Assembly: GCA_963922455.1 (NCBI GenBank)
Contig: CAWUIO010000008.1
Span: forward strand, 27,018-91,017
Direction of reading: 5' to 3'
From: CAWUIO01 sp963922455
Lineage (GTDB): Bacteria; Bacteroidota; Bacteroidia; Cytophagales; Microscillaceae
DNA: 64,000 bases
The notes beneath the pieces are model-generated. The model was given only the letters and a program-made list of their open reading frames with translations. It had not been told where the DNA came from and made no database searches. Shown here piece after piece: positions 9,358 to 18,491 of the stretch (the stretch's first letter is position 1; each line of letters opens with the position of its first letter). The position numbers were made by a program, and so were the translations under genes.

Positions 9358-10059
9358 ATGAAGAAATACCTTATTTTACTAGCCTTGCTGCTGGTATTGC
9401 CCTATTTAGTAAATTATATCCCTCTTCCTCGTGATATTAAAAGACAATTGAGCTTAGGGCCAGATTCTATCCGGGTAGCCATCCAGCCGTTTCAGGGGAT
9501 GCCCCACCAAGCCGTAGAAGAAGTAGCTCAAACCATTCACCGCTACTATGGTTTTGCCGTGGAAGTCCTTCCTCCTATCCCTTTGCCTGCGCAAGCCTAC
9601 ACCCCCAATATCCCCAAATTACAAGCCTATGGGGTTCCCAACCGATACCGGGCCGATAGCCTCATACGCTATTTAAAAAAGACCAAGCCCCCTCGCTTTG
9701 ATTATGTTTTAGGCTTGACCCATTGGGACATTTCCACCACCAAGCGTATCAAAGGAGAAATCAAAACTCCGGAATGGATGTACCGGGATTGGGGTATTTT
9801 TGGTTTAGGTTTCCGCCCGGGGCCCAGTTGTTTGGTTTCCACGGCCCGCCTATACCGGTATACAGATGCGGCCGGTATGCGCAGCCGTCTCCGTAAAATT
9901 GCCTCCCACGAATTAGGGCATAATCTCGGCCTGCCCCACTGCCCCAATCCAGCCTGTTTTATGCGAGATGCCCTAGAACGAATGAGCACTATTGATTCGG
10001 CCCAGGAAAGTTTGTGCCCAGCCTGCCAGCTCAAAGTGAAGACTAAAGTTTCTTTCTAA
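9358..10059 (+). CDS. amzA: Membrane-anchored archaemetzincin (M54 zinc metalloprotease)
   Basis: 233 residues. The full archaemetzincin signature is present: HELGHNLGLPHC at residues 184-195 (three zinc-binding His and the catalytic Glu185), Cys200, Met202, then 17 residues to CPAC at 220-223. The spacing HExxHxxGxxHC-x4-C-x-M-x17-CxxC is exact, so both the catalytic and the structural zinc sites look intact. The N-terminus has a hydrophobic segment (about 5-20) that should act as a membrane anchor or signal. That implies action outside the cytoplasm or at the membrane. Natural substrates of the family are poorly known. Its stop codon directly abuts the stop codon of the convergent gene at 10060. 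Confidence 0.93.
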   Translation: MKKYLILLALLLVLPYLVNYIPLPRDIKRQLSLGPDSIRVAIQPFQGMPHQAVEEVAQTIHRYYGFAVEVLPPIPLPAQAYTPNIPKLQAYGVPNRYRADSLIRYLKKTKPPRFDYVLGLTHWDISTTKRIKGEIKTPEWMYRDWGIFGLGFRPGPSCLVSTARLYRYTDAAGMRSRLRKIASHELGHNLGLPHCPNPACFMRDALERMSTIDSAQESLCPACQLKVKTKVSF

Positions 10060-10479
10060 TTAATACAGCGTGGTGTTTCCCAGGGTAAAAAAGAATAAGA
10101 TGCGTTCATTTTCCCGGACTTTTACCGAACTCAGTGTAAGCTCGTGATGCTCGGCGTACTTACACCGTATTTGGTATCTACCGGCTTGTCCTTCAAAATA
10201 AAAATACCCTTTATCATCGCTAAATAGGTCAATGCTATCTTGTATTGTAATAACCGCCCCTAGGAGATACTGTTGGGTGTCCCGGGAGTAGACAAAGCCT
10301 TCCAACACTGCTTTGCCCCCCCGGCTCCGGTCTCTACTATGATGCAGCACCTCAATATTTCCTTCCAAACGGATGGAATGATCGGCTATTCCATGAGATT
10401 TACACGAATATATAGTACTCATCAAGAGCCAGCAATAGAAAAAAAAGGACCGCTTACTATGGCTTGGTTGGGCATTCAT
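10060..10479 (-). CDS. Small lipoprotein-like protein with a carboxypeptidase regulatory-like domain
   Basis: 139 residues. The N-terminus has a hydrophobic stretch ending in IYSC, a possible lipobox with Cys near residue 26. Residues about 58-135 form one CarboxypepD_reg-like beta-sandwich: LEGFVYSRDTQQYLLGAVI, then SDDKGYFYFEG, then a final strand region. This module normally precedes TonB receptor plugs or stands alone in Bacteroidota surface proteins. Here it stands alone. It is convergent with the archaemetzincin gene with zero intergenic bases, so antisense effects between the two transcripts are possible. The function is unknown. Confidence 0.65.
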   Translation of the reverse strand: MNAQPSHSKRSFFFYCWLLMSTIYSCKSHGIADHSIRLEGNIEVLHHSRDRSRGGKAVLEGFVYSRDTQQYLLGAVITIQDSIDLFSDDKGYFYFEGQAGRYQIRCKYAEHHELTLSSVKVRENERILFFFTLGNTTLY

Positions 10480-10551
10480 ACTTCCTTAAAGCTATAAAAC
10501 CTTTTTAAAAGGTTTAGCCTGACAACTAGCCCAGATTTTGTTAAGAGAGCA

Positions 10552-10683
10552 GGGGCTTCCCCGCGCTAAGTTAGATTGGCTCCCCATAGAAGATCTGGGA
10601 AAGCGCGGGTCGGGCTCTCACTACTCGCTGCCTTTCCCCACCGGGCCCACACGAGCTCAAACAGGCCGTTCCATCCCTAAGCC
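10552..10683 (-). repeat. Structured intergenic element, copy 3
   Basis: 132 bp. P1 is GGCTT with AAGCC and arm B is CCCGCGC with GCGCGGG. Arm A has GGAACGG against TAGTGAGAG, so the usual G:C pair is replaced by A:T, a compensatory double change. The internal loop is G.G. It lies between divergent genes. Confidence 0.85.
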
Positions 10684-10806
10684 AAGAAAAGTGCCCTTAA
10701 TTATTATTTCATGCTGTATAATAAGGCTACACTTTGCCTTTGAATCTCGATAAAATTCTTAAATTTAAACGCCTTAGAACGGTATGCTCTTAAAACATGC
10801 AAGCAA

Positions 10807-11262
10807 ATGGACAAGCAATATCTCTACAACTCAAGTACCTATCAAAGCTGTTTGGAGCGCTTAGATAAAATTGAAGAGAATACTCCCGCGCAGTGGGGGA
10901 AGATGAATGCCGCCCAAATGTTTGCCCACTGTGCCGAAGCGCAAGAAGTGCTGAATGGCAAAGCACTCGGAAAAACGCCTTTTTTCATTAAGATATTTGC
11001 CCCATTTATCAAAAAATTGGTGTTGAGTGAGAAGCCATACCGTAAAAATGGCCCTACCCATCCTAAGTATAAGCAGCTATCTCCCAAAAATTTTACCGAA
11101 GAAAAAAGCCGCCTCCTCGATTCTTTGAAAAACTTTGTAGAAACTCCTGCCCAAGAAGCCGATCAAAACACGCACCCTCTGTTTGGTAAATTAAGTCACG
11201 AAGAAAAGGGCTGGGCCAGCTACAAACACTTACATCATCACCTAGAGCAATTTGGAGCATAA
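10807..11262 (+). CDS. DUF1569 (DinB/YfiT-like fold) protein
   Basis: 151 residues, cytoplasmic, no signal. The sequence follows the DUF1569 pattern: WGKMNAAQMFAHCAEAQ near residues 30-46, a central FFIKIFAPFIKKLVL helix, then THPLFGKLSHEEKGWASY and KHLHHHLEQF at the end. The conserved His in FAHC and the His cluster in YKHLHHH (about 139-144) are where DinB-fold proteins bind a metal. DUF1569 members belong to that fold class, but their reactions are unknown. The gene is flanked by a structured repeat upstream and an unremarkable 240-nt gap downstream, with no operon partners. Confidence 0.8.
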   Translation: MDKQYLYNSSTYQSCLERLDKIEENTPAQWGKMNAAQMFAHCAEAQEVLNGKALGKTPFFIKIFAPFIKKLVLSEKPYRKNGPTHPKYKQLSPKNFTEEKSRLLDSLKNFVETPAQEADQNTHPLFGKLSHEEKGWASYKHLHHHLEQFGA

Positions 11263-11412
11263 GCTCTCATTATCAACGCATTAGAAACAAATTTCCCACC
11301 TTACCTCCTCTGCTATCTACAGAATAGTGGTTTTCCGTTAGTTTTCCTTTTCCAGGTTTTCCGGGATATTCCGGGAGAAGATAATGCGCATTTTTGAATT
11401 GTCAGGCTTGAG

Positions 11413-11433
11413 CAGGGATTCATATTATCCCTG
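11413..11433. other. Short perfect inverted repeat upstream of the PorT-like gene
   Basis: CAGGGAT (11413-11419) and ATCCCTG (11427-11433) are exact inverted repeats around a 7-nt AT-rich spacer, 72 nt before the ATG at 11505. There is no T-tract, so it is not a standard terminator. It could be a protein-binding operator or could be chance. Confidence 0.3.
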
Positions 11434-11504
11434 TTCCAGACAAAAGGGGGAATGCCGAAAACCCTTAATAGAGTAGGCACTGGCATACAATTTAGTAAAA
11501 AACC

Positions 11505-12191
11505 ATGCGCAATTTTGTTCTTCTCAGTCTTTCATGGGCCTTCTTATTAACTTTTTGTTTTTCTTCCCAAGCTCAAATCCGTATCGCGCCCCGTATCGGG
11601 ACTAATTTAAATTACATGTCCTATTCTGGCGAGAGCGCTGGCGTAGATTTGGGAGGTGCTCGCGCCGGATTTATCATGGGGGTACAAGGGGATATTCCGG
11701 TATTTAAACAGTACACCCTCCGACCGGGTATTTTTTATTCTAGCCGAGGAGATTCCTACTTTTTCTCCAACAGCGAATTTGGTTCCTTTTATATTATTGA
11801 AGGGAAAACCATTTTGAACTACCTGGAAATTCCCGTATTGCTTAACCGTTCCTTTCCAGTGGGAAAGAGGAAAAAGGGTTGGATGATCGATGTACAAGCT
11901 GGCCCCTACTTGGGCATTGCCCTGAGTGGCAAGAATAAAACCGACAACTCCTCTCGGGATTTTGAGTTTGGTAGCAATGAAATGGAAGATGATTACCGAG
12001 CCACCGATTTCGGATTAAGCCTGGGGTATGGGGTCGAGTACAAACAATTCAGCTTAAGCATGAACTACAACCTTGGTCTGCGAAACGTAGTAACAGTTCC
12101 AGACGATAGCGATTACAAAGAACGCAACCGGTCTTTAACCTTTACTTTGGGTTATTTCTTACCGGTAACTCCTAAGAAAACCACTAAGTAG
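11505..12191 (+). CDS. PorT-like outer membrane beta-barrel protein
   Basis: 228 residues. The signal peptide (about 1-24) ends SSQAQ. The mature part alternates short amphipathic strands: RIAPRIGTNLNYMSY, AGFIMGVQGDIPVF, YTLRPGIFYSSRGDSY, LNYLEIPVLLNRSF, MIDVQAGPYLGIAL, FGLSLGYGVEYKQF and LTFTLGYFLPV. The LEIP(V/L)L strand is typical of the outer-membrane beta-barrel family PF13568 (PorT-like). Length and strand count fit an 8-strand barrel in the outer membrane. The ligand is unknown. A terminator follows, so it is probably monocistronic. Confidence 0.8.
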   Translation: MRNFVLLSLSWAFLLTFCFSSQAQIRIAPRIGTNLNYMSYSGESAGVDLGGARAGFIMGVQGDIPVFKQYTLRPGIFYSSRGDSYFFSNSEFGSFYIIEGKTILNYLEIPVLLNRSFPVGKRKKGWMIDVQAGPYLGIALSGKNKTDNSSRDFEFGSNEMEDDYRATDFGLSLGYGVEYKQFSLSMNYNLGLRNVVTVPDDSDYKERNRSLTFTLGYFLPVTPKKTTK

Positions 12192-12213
12192 CGTAGCATA
12201 TAGCGATGTTCTG

Positions 12214-12244
12214 AAACCCGGGCAAAGAATTGCTCGGGTTTTTT
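12214..12244 (+). terminator. Rho-independent terminator after the PorT-like gene
   Basis: AACCCGGGC (12215-12223) pairs with GCTCGGGTT (12232-12240) with one G-T wobble, followed by a T run to 12244. Confidence 0.85.
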
Positions 12245-12342
12245 AGGCTTACATCGCAAAACTTCCTAAATACTGACCAAGTAGCTGGGAAATCCTCCAT
12301 AAAAGAATAATTTCGAGCATTATTCTCTTATTTAATCTTTGC

Positions 12343-13545
12343 ATGTTGCGTACAAATCCCAAACCCTGGATTCTCCCCACAATTGTCTTCTCTCAATTTT
12401 GTTGCACCTCGCTTTGGTTTGCCGGTAATGGGGTAATGGCCGATCTCATCCAATACTTCCAGCTAAATGCCGATGTGTTGGGGCCCCTCACTTCGGCCGT
12501 TCAATTAGGCTTTATTACAGGTACGCTACTTTTTGCCCTCTTGACCATTGCCGACCGCTTTGCTCCCTCCCGGGTATTTGCTTTATGCGCTTTTTTAGGA
12601 GCCTTGGCTAATCTTGCCACCGCTTGGGACCAAAATACCTTAAAGAGCCTCTTAGCTTTACGTTTTTCCACTGGTTTTTTCCTGGCGGGTATATACCCCG
12701 TGGGCATGAAAATAGCTGCCGACTACTACGAAAAAGGCTTGGGTAAGTCCCTGGGGTTTTTGGTAGGGGCCTTGGTATTGGGTACTGCTTTTCCTCACTT
12801 ATTAAAAGGACTAGACTGGGGCTTTCCTTGGCAATATGTACTCTTTGTAACATCAGGACTGGCCAGCTTGGGTGGCTTACTTATGGTATTTTTAGTGCCC
12901 AATGGTCCTTACCGCAAGCCGAGTAGTAAGCTAAAGCTGGCCACTATGTTTCAGGTATTTGATCAAAAAGCCTTTCGGGCGGCTGCCTTTGGCTATTTTG
13001 GACATATGTGGGAATTGTATGCTTTTTGGGCCTTCGTGCCGGTGATGCTTCGCAGCTACCTAGCTAGTCCAGGCTCCCAGCCGATCAATGCTTCCTTATG
13101 GGCCTTTTTGATCATTGGGGTGGGCGGTCCGGCTTGCTTTCTCAGCGGATACCTTTCTCTATCTTGGGGGGCCAAAGCTACAGCGGGGCGGGCCCTCATG
13201 GCTTCTGGCCTCTGTGGTTTGCTTTACCCTTTCTTATTTGCTTATGCGCCACTCTTGCTTTTCTTGCTTTATTTACTTATTTGGGGAATGGTAGTGATTG
13301 CCGACTCGCCGATGTTTTCTACCCTCGTCGCTCAAACGGCACCCTCAGAAAACAAAGGCACTGCGCTTACCATCGTAAATTGTTTGGGTTTTGCCCTGAC
13401 CATTGGGAGTATTCAATTGCTCAATTATTTACAAGGAGACTGGGAGCCCGGATGGCTCTACTATCCCTTATTACTCGGGCCCATTTTTGGTCTCTGGGCC
13501 TTATATTCAGGCTCCTCCCAGCAATCTTTAAGGCCCAAAGCTTAA
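12343..13545 (+). CDS. MFS transporter
   Basis: 400 residues with about twelve hydrophobic segments and no signal peptide. The first half has SLWFAGNGVMADLIQ, an acidic-basic loop ADRFAPSRVF after helix 2 (the usual MFS loop 2-3 site, D-R--R) and GIYPVGMKIAADYYEKG in helix 5. That resembles the MFS_1 fold, with NreB or sugar/acid permease-like features I cannot resolve. A TAATCTTTG box lies almost on the start codon, so the message may have a very short leader. It is followed after 23 nt by a cyclase-family hydrolase on the same strand. The two are probably one operon for uptake and hydrolysis of a small cyclic or amide metabolite. The substrate is unknown. Confidence 0.88.
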   Translation: MLRTNPKPWILPTIVFSQFCCTSLWFAGNGVMADLIQYFQLNADVLGPLTSAVQLGFITGTLLFALLTIADRFAPSRVFALCAFLGALANLATAWDQNTLKSLLALRFSTGFFLAGIYPVGMKIAADYYEKGLGKSLGFLVGALVLGTAFPHLLKGLDWGFPWQYVLFVTSGLASLGGLLMVFLVPNGPYRKPSSKLKLATMFQVFDQKAFRAAAFGYFGHMWELYAFWAFVPVMLRSYLASPGSQPINASLWAFLIIGVGGPACFLSGYLSLSWGAKATAGRALMASGLCGLLYPFLFAYAPLLLFLLYLLIWGMVVIADSPMFSTLVAQTAPSENKGTALTIVNCLGFALTIGSIQLLNYLQGDWEPGWLYYPLLLGPIFGLWALYSGSSQQSLRPKA

Positions 13546-13568
13546 AATAAAAAAAACATAAGAAGCAC

Positions 13569-14330
13569 ATGAAAATAATCGACCTCAGCAAAACCATACA
13601 ATACTACCCCGGAGACCCCTTCTTTATGAAGGTTAAGATCAAGCACAAAGCCCATAAAAAAGCCCGTTGGTTGATCCGTTATTTGGGCCTACCTTTTAAG
13701 TTGTTTCCTAAAAACTTTGTGGGCTGGGCCGATGATACCATCCAAAAAATGGGGGTGCACTCCACGACCCACTTGGATGCGCCTTGGCATTATGGGCCGA
13801 CCTGTGAGGGCAAACCGGCCAAAACCATTGATGAAATCCCCCTTGAGTGGTGTTTTGGGCCCGGTTTGGTGATAGACATGAAGCACAAGGCCGATTTTGA
13901 TCCCATTACGGTTGCTGATATTCAAGCATTTCTTAAAAATGAAAACTTAAGCGTAGAAGCCGGGATGATTGTCCTGATCAAAACGGGGAGAGACCAGTAT
14001 ATGGGCACCCGGGAGTTTTTTGAAAAAGGCACCGGAATGAGTGCCCAAGCCACCGAATGGCTGATCGATCAAGGAATCAAAGTGATGGGTATAGATCAAT
14101 GGGGCTGGGACCTTCCTCTCCCCTATCTGGTTAAAAAAGCCAAACAAACAGAAGACTCCGAACTTTTTTGGGAGGCCCATTTGGTGGGTACCCGCAAAGA
14201 GTATTGCCATATTGAGCAACTTACTAATTTGGATGCCTTACCTTATTCTGGCTTTAAAGTATCGGTTTTTCCTATTAAACTTAAAAATGCTTCGGCAGCC
14301 CCCGCTCGGGTGGTGGCCATTTTTGAGTAA
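13569..14330 (+). CDS. Cyclase-family (kynurenine formamidase-like) metal hydrolase
   Basis: 253 residues, cytoplasmic. The metal site of the cyclase family (PF04199) is clear: HSTTHLDAPWHY with His64, His68, Asp70 and His74. Downstream, ILIKTGRDQY-type and VMGIDQWGWD segments match the family core, although the last is usually followed by a His-rich motif that is weak here. Family members hydrolyse N-formylkynurenine, cyclic amides or related esters. The exact substrate cannot be read from sequence. It sits 23 nt after the MFS transporter in the same direction, which suggests the transporter brings in its substrate. It ends 34 nt before structured repeat copy 4. Confidence 0.85.
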   Translation: MKIIDLSKTIQYYPGDPFFMKVKIKHKAHKKARWLIRYLGLPFKLFPKNFVGWADDTIQKMGVHSTTHLDAPWHYGPTCEGKPAKTIDEIPLEWCFGPGLVIDMKHKADFDPITVADIQAFLKNENLSVEAGMIVLIKTGRDQYMGTREFFEKGTGMSAQATEWLIDQGIKVMGIDQWGWDLPLPYLVKKAKQTEDSELFWEAHLVGTRKEYCHIEQLTNLDALPYSGFKVSVFPIKLKNASAAPARVVAIFE

Positions 14331-14363
14331 GCTTTTACTCCTTATTTTATGGGCAATTGTTAA

Positions 14364-14494
14364 GGCTTAGGGATGGAGCGGCCTGTTTGAGCCCGCCGCA
14401 GGTATGCGGGTGAGCCGGCGAGTAGCGAGAGCCCGACCCGCGCCGGTACAATTTTTTTCTAGGAAGACTACACCTCATCGCGCGGGGAAGCCCC
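14364..14494 (+). repeat. Structured intergenic element, copy 4
   Basis: 131 bp between two convergent genes. P1 is GGCTT with AAGCC, arm A is GGGATGGAGC with GCGAGAGCCC (internal loop G.G, closing pair G:C) and arm B is CCCGCGC with GCGCGGG. It starts 34 nt after the cyclase-family stop codon. Confidence 0.88.
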
Positions 14495-14530
14495 AAAAAA
14501 ATATTCTTTTTATAGTATCATGCTTCCACA

Positions 14531-14562
14531 AAAAAACCCCACCAAATCCTCGGTGGGGTTTT
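14531..14562 (-). terminator. Terminator of the T9SS subtilase gene
   Basis: AAAACCCCACC (14533-14543) pairs perfectly with GGTGGGGTTTT (14552-14562). On the minus strand the hairpin runs into seven T residues. It lies 22 nt past the subtilase stop. Confidence 0.88.
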
Positions 14563-14583
14563 CATCCAATTAAAATCAGTTTT

Positions 14584-17238
14584 CTATTCTTTCATCATTT
14601 TGATCATACGGCTTACTCCGCGAGCCGTAATGCGCATGATATACATACCCTTCGGTAAAGATTCCATATCCATTTCATCTTCTCCTTGGAAGCGGGCTAC
14701 CCGCTTACCCTGCGTAGTGAAAAGCTCAATGGTAGCATCATCGGGCACATTATCCATATAGAGCGTGCTGTTTACCGGATTGGGATAAATGGAAATATCT
14801 TCCAGGCTGTTTTCCTGACTGGCAAAATTGTTACTTATCCCTTGGTTCAATCCTACTGCCACCGTACTCAACTGTGGAGTGAGACTTAATGAGTTGATCG
14901 AGGCCGAAGCTGTAATGGTAATGGCATCCAAATAAATTTGGTCATTGTTTACACTGGCATCATTACGGAAACGCAAAAGGGCTCCATTTACAAAAGGAAT
15001 CTGGTTGGAATTTACATCAAATGTAGCAGTATATACTTGGTTATTCACGATACCTTGTTGACCAACTACTACGGTAGCTAGGGTTGTCCAGCCACTCCCG
15101 CTATTATATTGTATCCAGAAATCTTCTCCATTTTCCATACCGCGGGGATAGAAGGAAAACTCAAGGCTTACGCTGTTGTAGCCAGCGAGGTCTAAGACGG
15201 GTGAAGTCAAGGTAGAACTGTTGGTATTGTCGCGGATTCGCATGGAATAGCTACCTTCGGCAGCTCTTGTGCTATTATTAAAACGCACACAGTCGCTACC
15301 TCCATCGACCCAACCGTCTAGCCCGGTCTCAAAAAATCCGGTGGCTAAGACGTCGGTACCTCCCCCAGAACCGGAGCCCACTACGATATCCACACTGCTT
15401 TGAGCTGTCAAGTCACCATCACTTACGGTCAAAATAGCCGTAAACGTACCGGCACTCGTGTAGGTATGGGAGCTTGTTACCCCAGTTCCCGAATTTCCAT
15501 CACCAAAATTCCACGAATAACTTAAGCCATCTCCATCCGGGTCGCTTGAGCCGCTGGCATCAAAGGAAACGGTCAAAGGAGCATTGCCACTAGTAACGTT
15601 GCTTGTAAAGGATGCGCTGGGAGCATTATTACCTCCACCGGGGTTTCCACCGGCAGCTTGTACGGCGGCAAAAGCATCTACGCGGCCAAATCCGTATACA
15701 TTGTCAAAACCGCCGCTTCCCATGTCGTTGGCTGTGTTATATAAAATATTTTTAACTTCTATATGCGACAAGTTGGGGTTTACGGAAAGGACCAAAGCCG
15801 CTACTCCACTAACTACGGGGCAAGAGGCCGAGGTTCCACCAAAACCTGTCGTATAGTTTCCAGGATCATAGCCGGCACTCCCTTCGCGGTCTATGGTCCG
15901 TACTCCGGCACCTACCAAGGTATTTCCGAAGAAGGAACTTCGAACATCATTGGAAGGGGCTACTATATCCAAGTCGCTTCCTTGGTTAGAGTATTCTGAG
16001 ATAATTCCGTCATTTCCGAATGCGCCTACGGCAATTACTTCAGGGCGCCAAGCGGGGTAGTTTACACAGCTTAGTCCATCATTCCCGGAGGAGAAAGTAA
16101 CAATGGCCCCTCTTCCTCCCCGTCCGTTGCTATTGGCATAGGCCAGGGCGCTGTTGATATTGTCGGCTTGGGCTCCACAAGAGTTAGGATATCCCCAAGA
16201 GTTGCTCAATACATCGGCCCCATTGTCTACGGCCCAACGGATAGCATTGGCCAGGTCTTGAGTAGATTCGTTTCCTTTGAAAATATTAACGGGCAAGATA
16301 CGAACATTAGGAGCTAGCCCGGCTACCCCAATTCCGTTGTGCAAAGCAGCGATGATCCCGGCGCAAGCCTGTCCGTGGGCTCCGTCGCTCAAGGGCTGTC
16401 CACTTCCGCCGAGGGGGGCATATCCGGTCAAGACTGTACCTAAATCTTCGTGAGCTTCCACTCCATCATCAATGACGGCTACGGTGATCGTATTGGAGCC
16501 AGTTGTTATGTCCCAGGCTTCGGGGGCATTACAGTCCATATCATTCGTACCTGGAAAGCCATCTAGGGTTTGGCCGGTATTGTTCATCTGGAATTGCTGC
16601 CCAAATAAGGGATCTGAGGGGGTAAATAACTTTTCCCAGGTTTCCGGATCTTCTAGGGGGTTATCAAAGTGCTTCACTGGGGCAAAAAAATCGGGGTGGG
16701 CCCATTTTACCGTACCACTTTCATAAATGGCATTTGAAAGGTCAAGTACTTGGTTTAAGTCATTGATTTCTAGGACTACTGTCTCATACTCGGTGCGCAA
16801 GTACCTCGCATTATACTGGGTCAAAATAGTGTTTAAACTACTTAGGCCCTCACCATCCAGCAGCTCGAGCACCACATGATTGGTAGGATAGAAGCGGAAT
16901 CCACCGTCTAACTTCAATGCAAAGCTAATACTTTCTACCTGATTGGCATCGATAGAAAGCTGACTCATAATTGTGGAAGTATTGGGCTTCTGATCTTCGT
17001 CAAAATCCAGCATCAGTCTAAAATGCTCATCATCTAAGCGAATTTCTTCGTAAGCATTTGCTTTGGAGACAAGCAACTCTTCGGAAGGTAAAACATTTTC
17101 TTTAAATTGTACAACAACTGCGCTGTAATCCTCAGATACATAGATTTTCTCTCCCTCTGAGTAATAATACTTGCTCTGTGCCCAGGACAGAGAACATGCT
17201 AGGAAAATTAGTAAAATAGATAAGTTGAAATGTTTCAT
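14584..17238 (-). CDS. Secreted S8 subtilisin-like protease with PKD domain and T9SS sorting domain
   Basis: 884 residues. A signal peptide (about 1-20) and a propeptide region (to about 200) precede the S8 catalytic domain. The triad is visible: Asp257 (VAVIDDGVE), His288 (GAHGQACAGI) and Ser470 (GGTSASCPVVSG). A PKD domain follows (about 545-625, with DASGSSDPDGDG and WNFGDGNSG). After it come a jelly-roll-like region (about 635-790) and a type A T9SS C-terminal domain starting at ISIYPNPVNSTLYMD and ending KGMYIMRIT. It is therefore exported by the Sec and type IX systems and probably degrades extracellular protein. It is monocistronic with its own terminator, and a 466-nt gap lies upstream. 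Confidence 0.95.
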   Translation of the reverse strand: MKHFNLSILLIFLACSLSWAQSKYYYSEGEKIYVSEDYSAVVVQFKENVLPSEELLVSKANAYEEIRLDDEHFRLMLDFDEDQKPNTSTIMSQLSIDANQVESISFALKLDGGFRFYPTNHVVLELLDGEGLSSLNTILTQYNARYLRTEYETVVLEINDLNQVLDLSNAIYESGTVKWAHPDFFAPVKHFDNPLEDPETWEKLFTPSDPLFGQQFQMNNTGQTLDGFPGTNDMDCNAPEAWDITTGSNTITVAVIDDGVEAHEDLGTVLTGYAPLGGSGQPLSDGAHGQACAGIIAALHNGIGVAGLAPNVRILPVNIFKGNESTQDLANAIRWAVDNGADVLSNSWGYPNSCGAQADNINSALAYANSNGRGGRGAIVTFSSGNDGLSCVNYPAWRPEVIAVGAFGNDGIISEYSNQGSDLDIVAPSNDVRSSFFGNTLVGAGVRTIDREGSAGYDPGNYTTGFGGTSASCPVVSGVAALVLSVNPNLSHIEVKNILYNTANDMGSGGFDNVYGFGRVDAFAAVQAAGGNPGGGNNAPSASFTSNVTSGNAPLTVSFDASGSSDPDGDGLSYSWNFGDGNSGTGVTSSHTYTSAGTFTAILTVSDGDLTAQSSVDIVVGSGSGGGTDVLATGFFETGLDGWVDGGSDCVRFNNSTRAAEGSYSMRIRDNTNSSTLTSPVLDLAGYNSVSLEFSFYPRGMENGEDFWIQYNSGSGWTTLATVVVGQQGIVNNQVYTATFDVNSNQIPFVNGALLRFRNDASVNNDQIYLDAITITASASINSLSLTPQLSTVAVGLNQGISNNFASQENSLEDISIYPNPVNSTLYMDNVPDDATIELFTTQGKRVARFQGEDEMDMESLPKGMYIMRITARGVSRMIKMMKE

Positions 17239-17704
17239 AAACTCAATCGATTTGTTTAATAATTTTGGATGTTTATTAAATCTCGCGCCCGATTTTATAA
17301 TCAGATGCCTAGTAAAATAGCGATTTACTAGAATTTAGTACTAAAAACCCCTCAATAAATAGAATATTATTCTATGTAGAAACAGACAGATTGCGTTCCA
17401 GTGATAAATCTAGGGAGATATGAATTATTAAATCACCATACTTAATTTTATTTTTAGTATAACATGTCAGGAATACGCCAAGATTTATGGCCAATAAAAT
17501 TCGCAAAAGTGTGGAATTAAGCAGTCTAAGCCTTAATTTGAAAAAAAAATGCCGTCATACCCTTCCCTACTTTGTTTCTTTCAAACAGACTTCCCTTACA
17601 ACCGGGATGGTTTAAACGAATTCGTAGACGCATTTCTTGATTTGAATCAATGGATTTCAGCCAGGATACGCCCTAATTTGTAAAGCAATCAAATACTTCT
17701 TTTC
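17239..17704. other. Intergenic region between divergent genes
   Basis: 466 nt of AT-rich sequence containing the promoters of the subtilase and of the MBL-fold gene. Two boxes resemble TAnnTTTG with one base missing (TACTTTG near 17568 and TAATTTG near 17674). I see no open frame, hairpin or structured repeat here. Confidence 0.5.
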
Positions 17705-18478
17705 ATGATACTGCATCACCTACGCAATGCGAGCTTGATAATTGAGCATGGAGCGCACTTTATCTTAGTCGATCCTATGTTGAGTAAGGCAGCGAGCCAA
17801 TCTCCTTTTACGCTTTTTCGCTTCAAACCCCGAAAGAACCCCTTGGTGGAGCTTCCTCCTCAGGCCGAGGCTATCCTGGCCAAGGTAAGCCATTGCTTGA
17901 TTACCCACAAGCACCCCGACCACCTAGATAAAGTAGCCGAACAATTTCTGAAAGATAGGGCCATTCCTACTTTGTGTAGCGTAAAAGATGAGACCTATTT
18001 TAAGCGAAGAGGCTTACCTATCGAGCAAACACTACCTTACGGGATAGCTCAAGAATATCTCGGGGGCCATATTATGGGTACTCCGGCCCGCCATGGGTAT
18101 GGGTTTATTGCCGGGCCTATGGGAAATGTTATGGGTTTTTATTTAGAGTTGCCGGGTGCCCCAAGCCTATACATAAGTTCGGATACGATCTACACAGACG
18201 ATGTAGCTAAAATCTTGAAAGAAAAGAAACCTGATATTTGCGTAGTGGCCTGTGGTTCGGCTCAGTTAGACTTGGGCAAGCCCTTATTAATGACCCTAGA
18301 TGACATAGTCCGTTTTGTCCGGGATTCCCCTAAACATGTCTTGGCCAATCATATGGAAGCCCTCAACCACTGTCCGACTACCCGCTCGCAGCTCAAAGAA
18401 AGACTGCACCAGGAAGGGCTCTTAGATAAAGTTTTTGTACCCGAAGATGGTGAAAGTAAGGAGTATTTGGCCGATTAA
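17705..18478 (+). CDS. MBL-fold metallohydrolase
   Basis: 257 residues, no signal. It begins with the usual beta-lactamase-fold opening ILHHLRNASLIIEHGAHFILVDP, and the metal-binding motif follows as ITHKHPDHLD (H-x-H-x-D-H, near residue 65). Later ligands are likely in ARHGYG, ISSDTIYTDD and LANHMEALNHC. This is closest to the Lactamase_B_2/UlaG-like branch of the superfamily, with varied lactonase, phosphodiesterase and other activities. The substrate cannot be assigned. It ends 14 nt before structured repeat copy 5, which is itself 14 nt from the stop of the convergent gene. Confidence 0.85.
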   Translation: MILHHLRNASLIIEHGAHFILVDPMLSKAASQSPFTLFRFKPRKNPLVELPPQAEAILAKVSHCLITHKHPDHLDKVAEQFLKDRAIPTLCSVKDETYFKRRGLPIEQTLPYGIAQEYLGGHIMGTPARHGYGFIAGPMGNVMGFYLELPGAPSLYISSDTIYTDDVAKILKEKKPDICVVACGSAQLDLGKPLLMTLDDIVRFVRDSPKHVLANHMEALNHCPTTRSQLKERLHQEGLLDKVFVPEDGESKEYLAD

Positions 18479-18491
18479 GCAAAGTATGTCA

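Noticed and set aside
10538..10753. Plus-strand frame across structured repeat copy 3
   Set aside because: It lies mostly in the repeat, and similar frames appear in other copies because the repeat has few stops.
14404..14658. Plus-strand frame across repeat copy 4 and the subtilase terminator
   Set aside because: It runs through a non-coding element and antisense to a good gene; no domain found.
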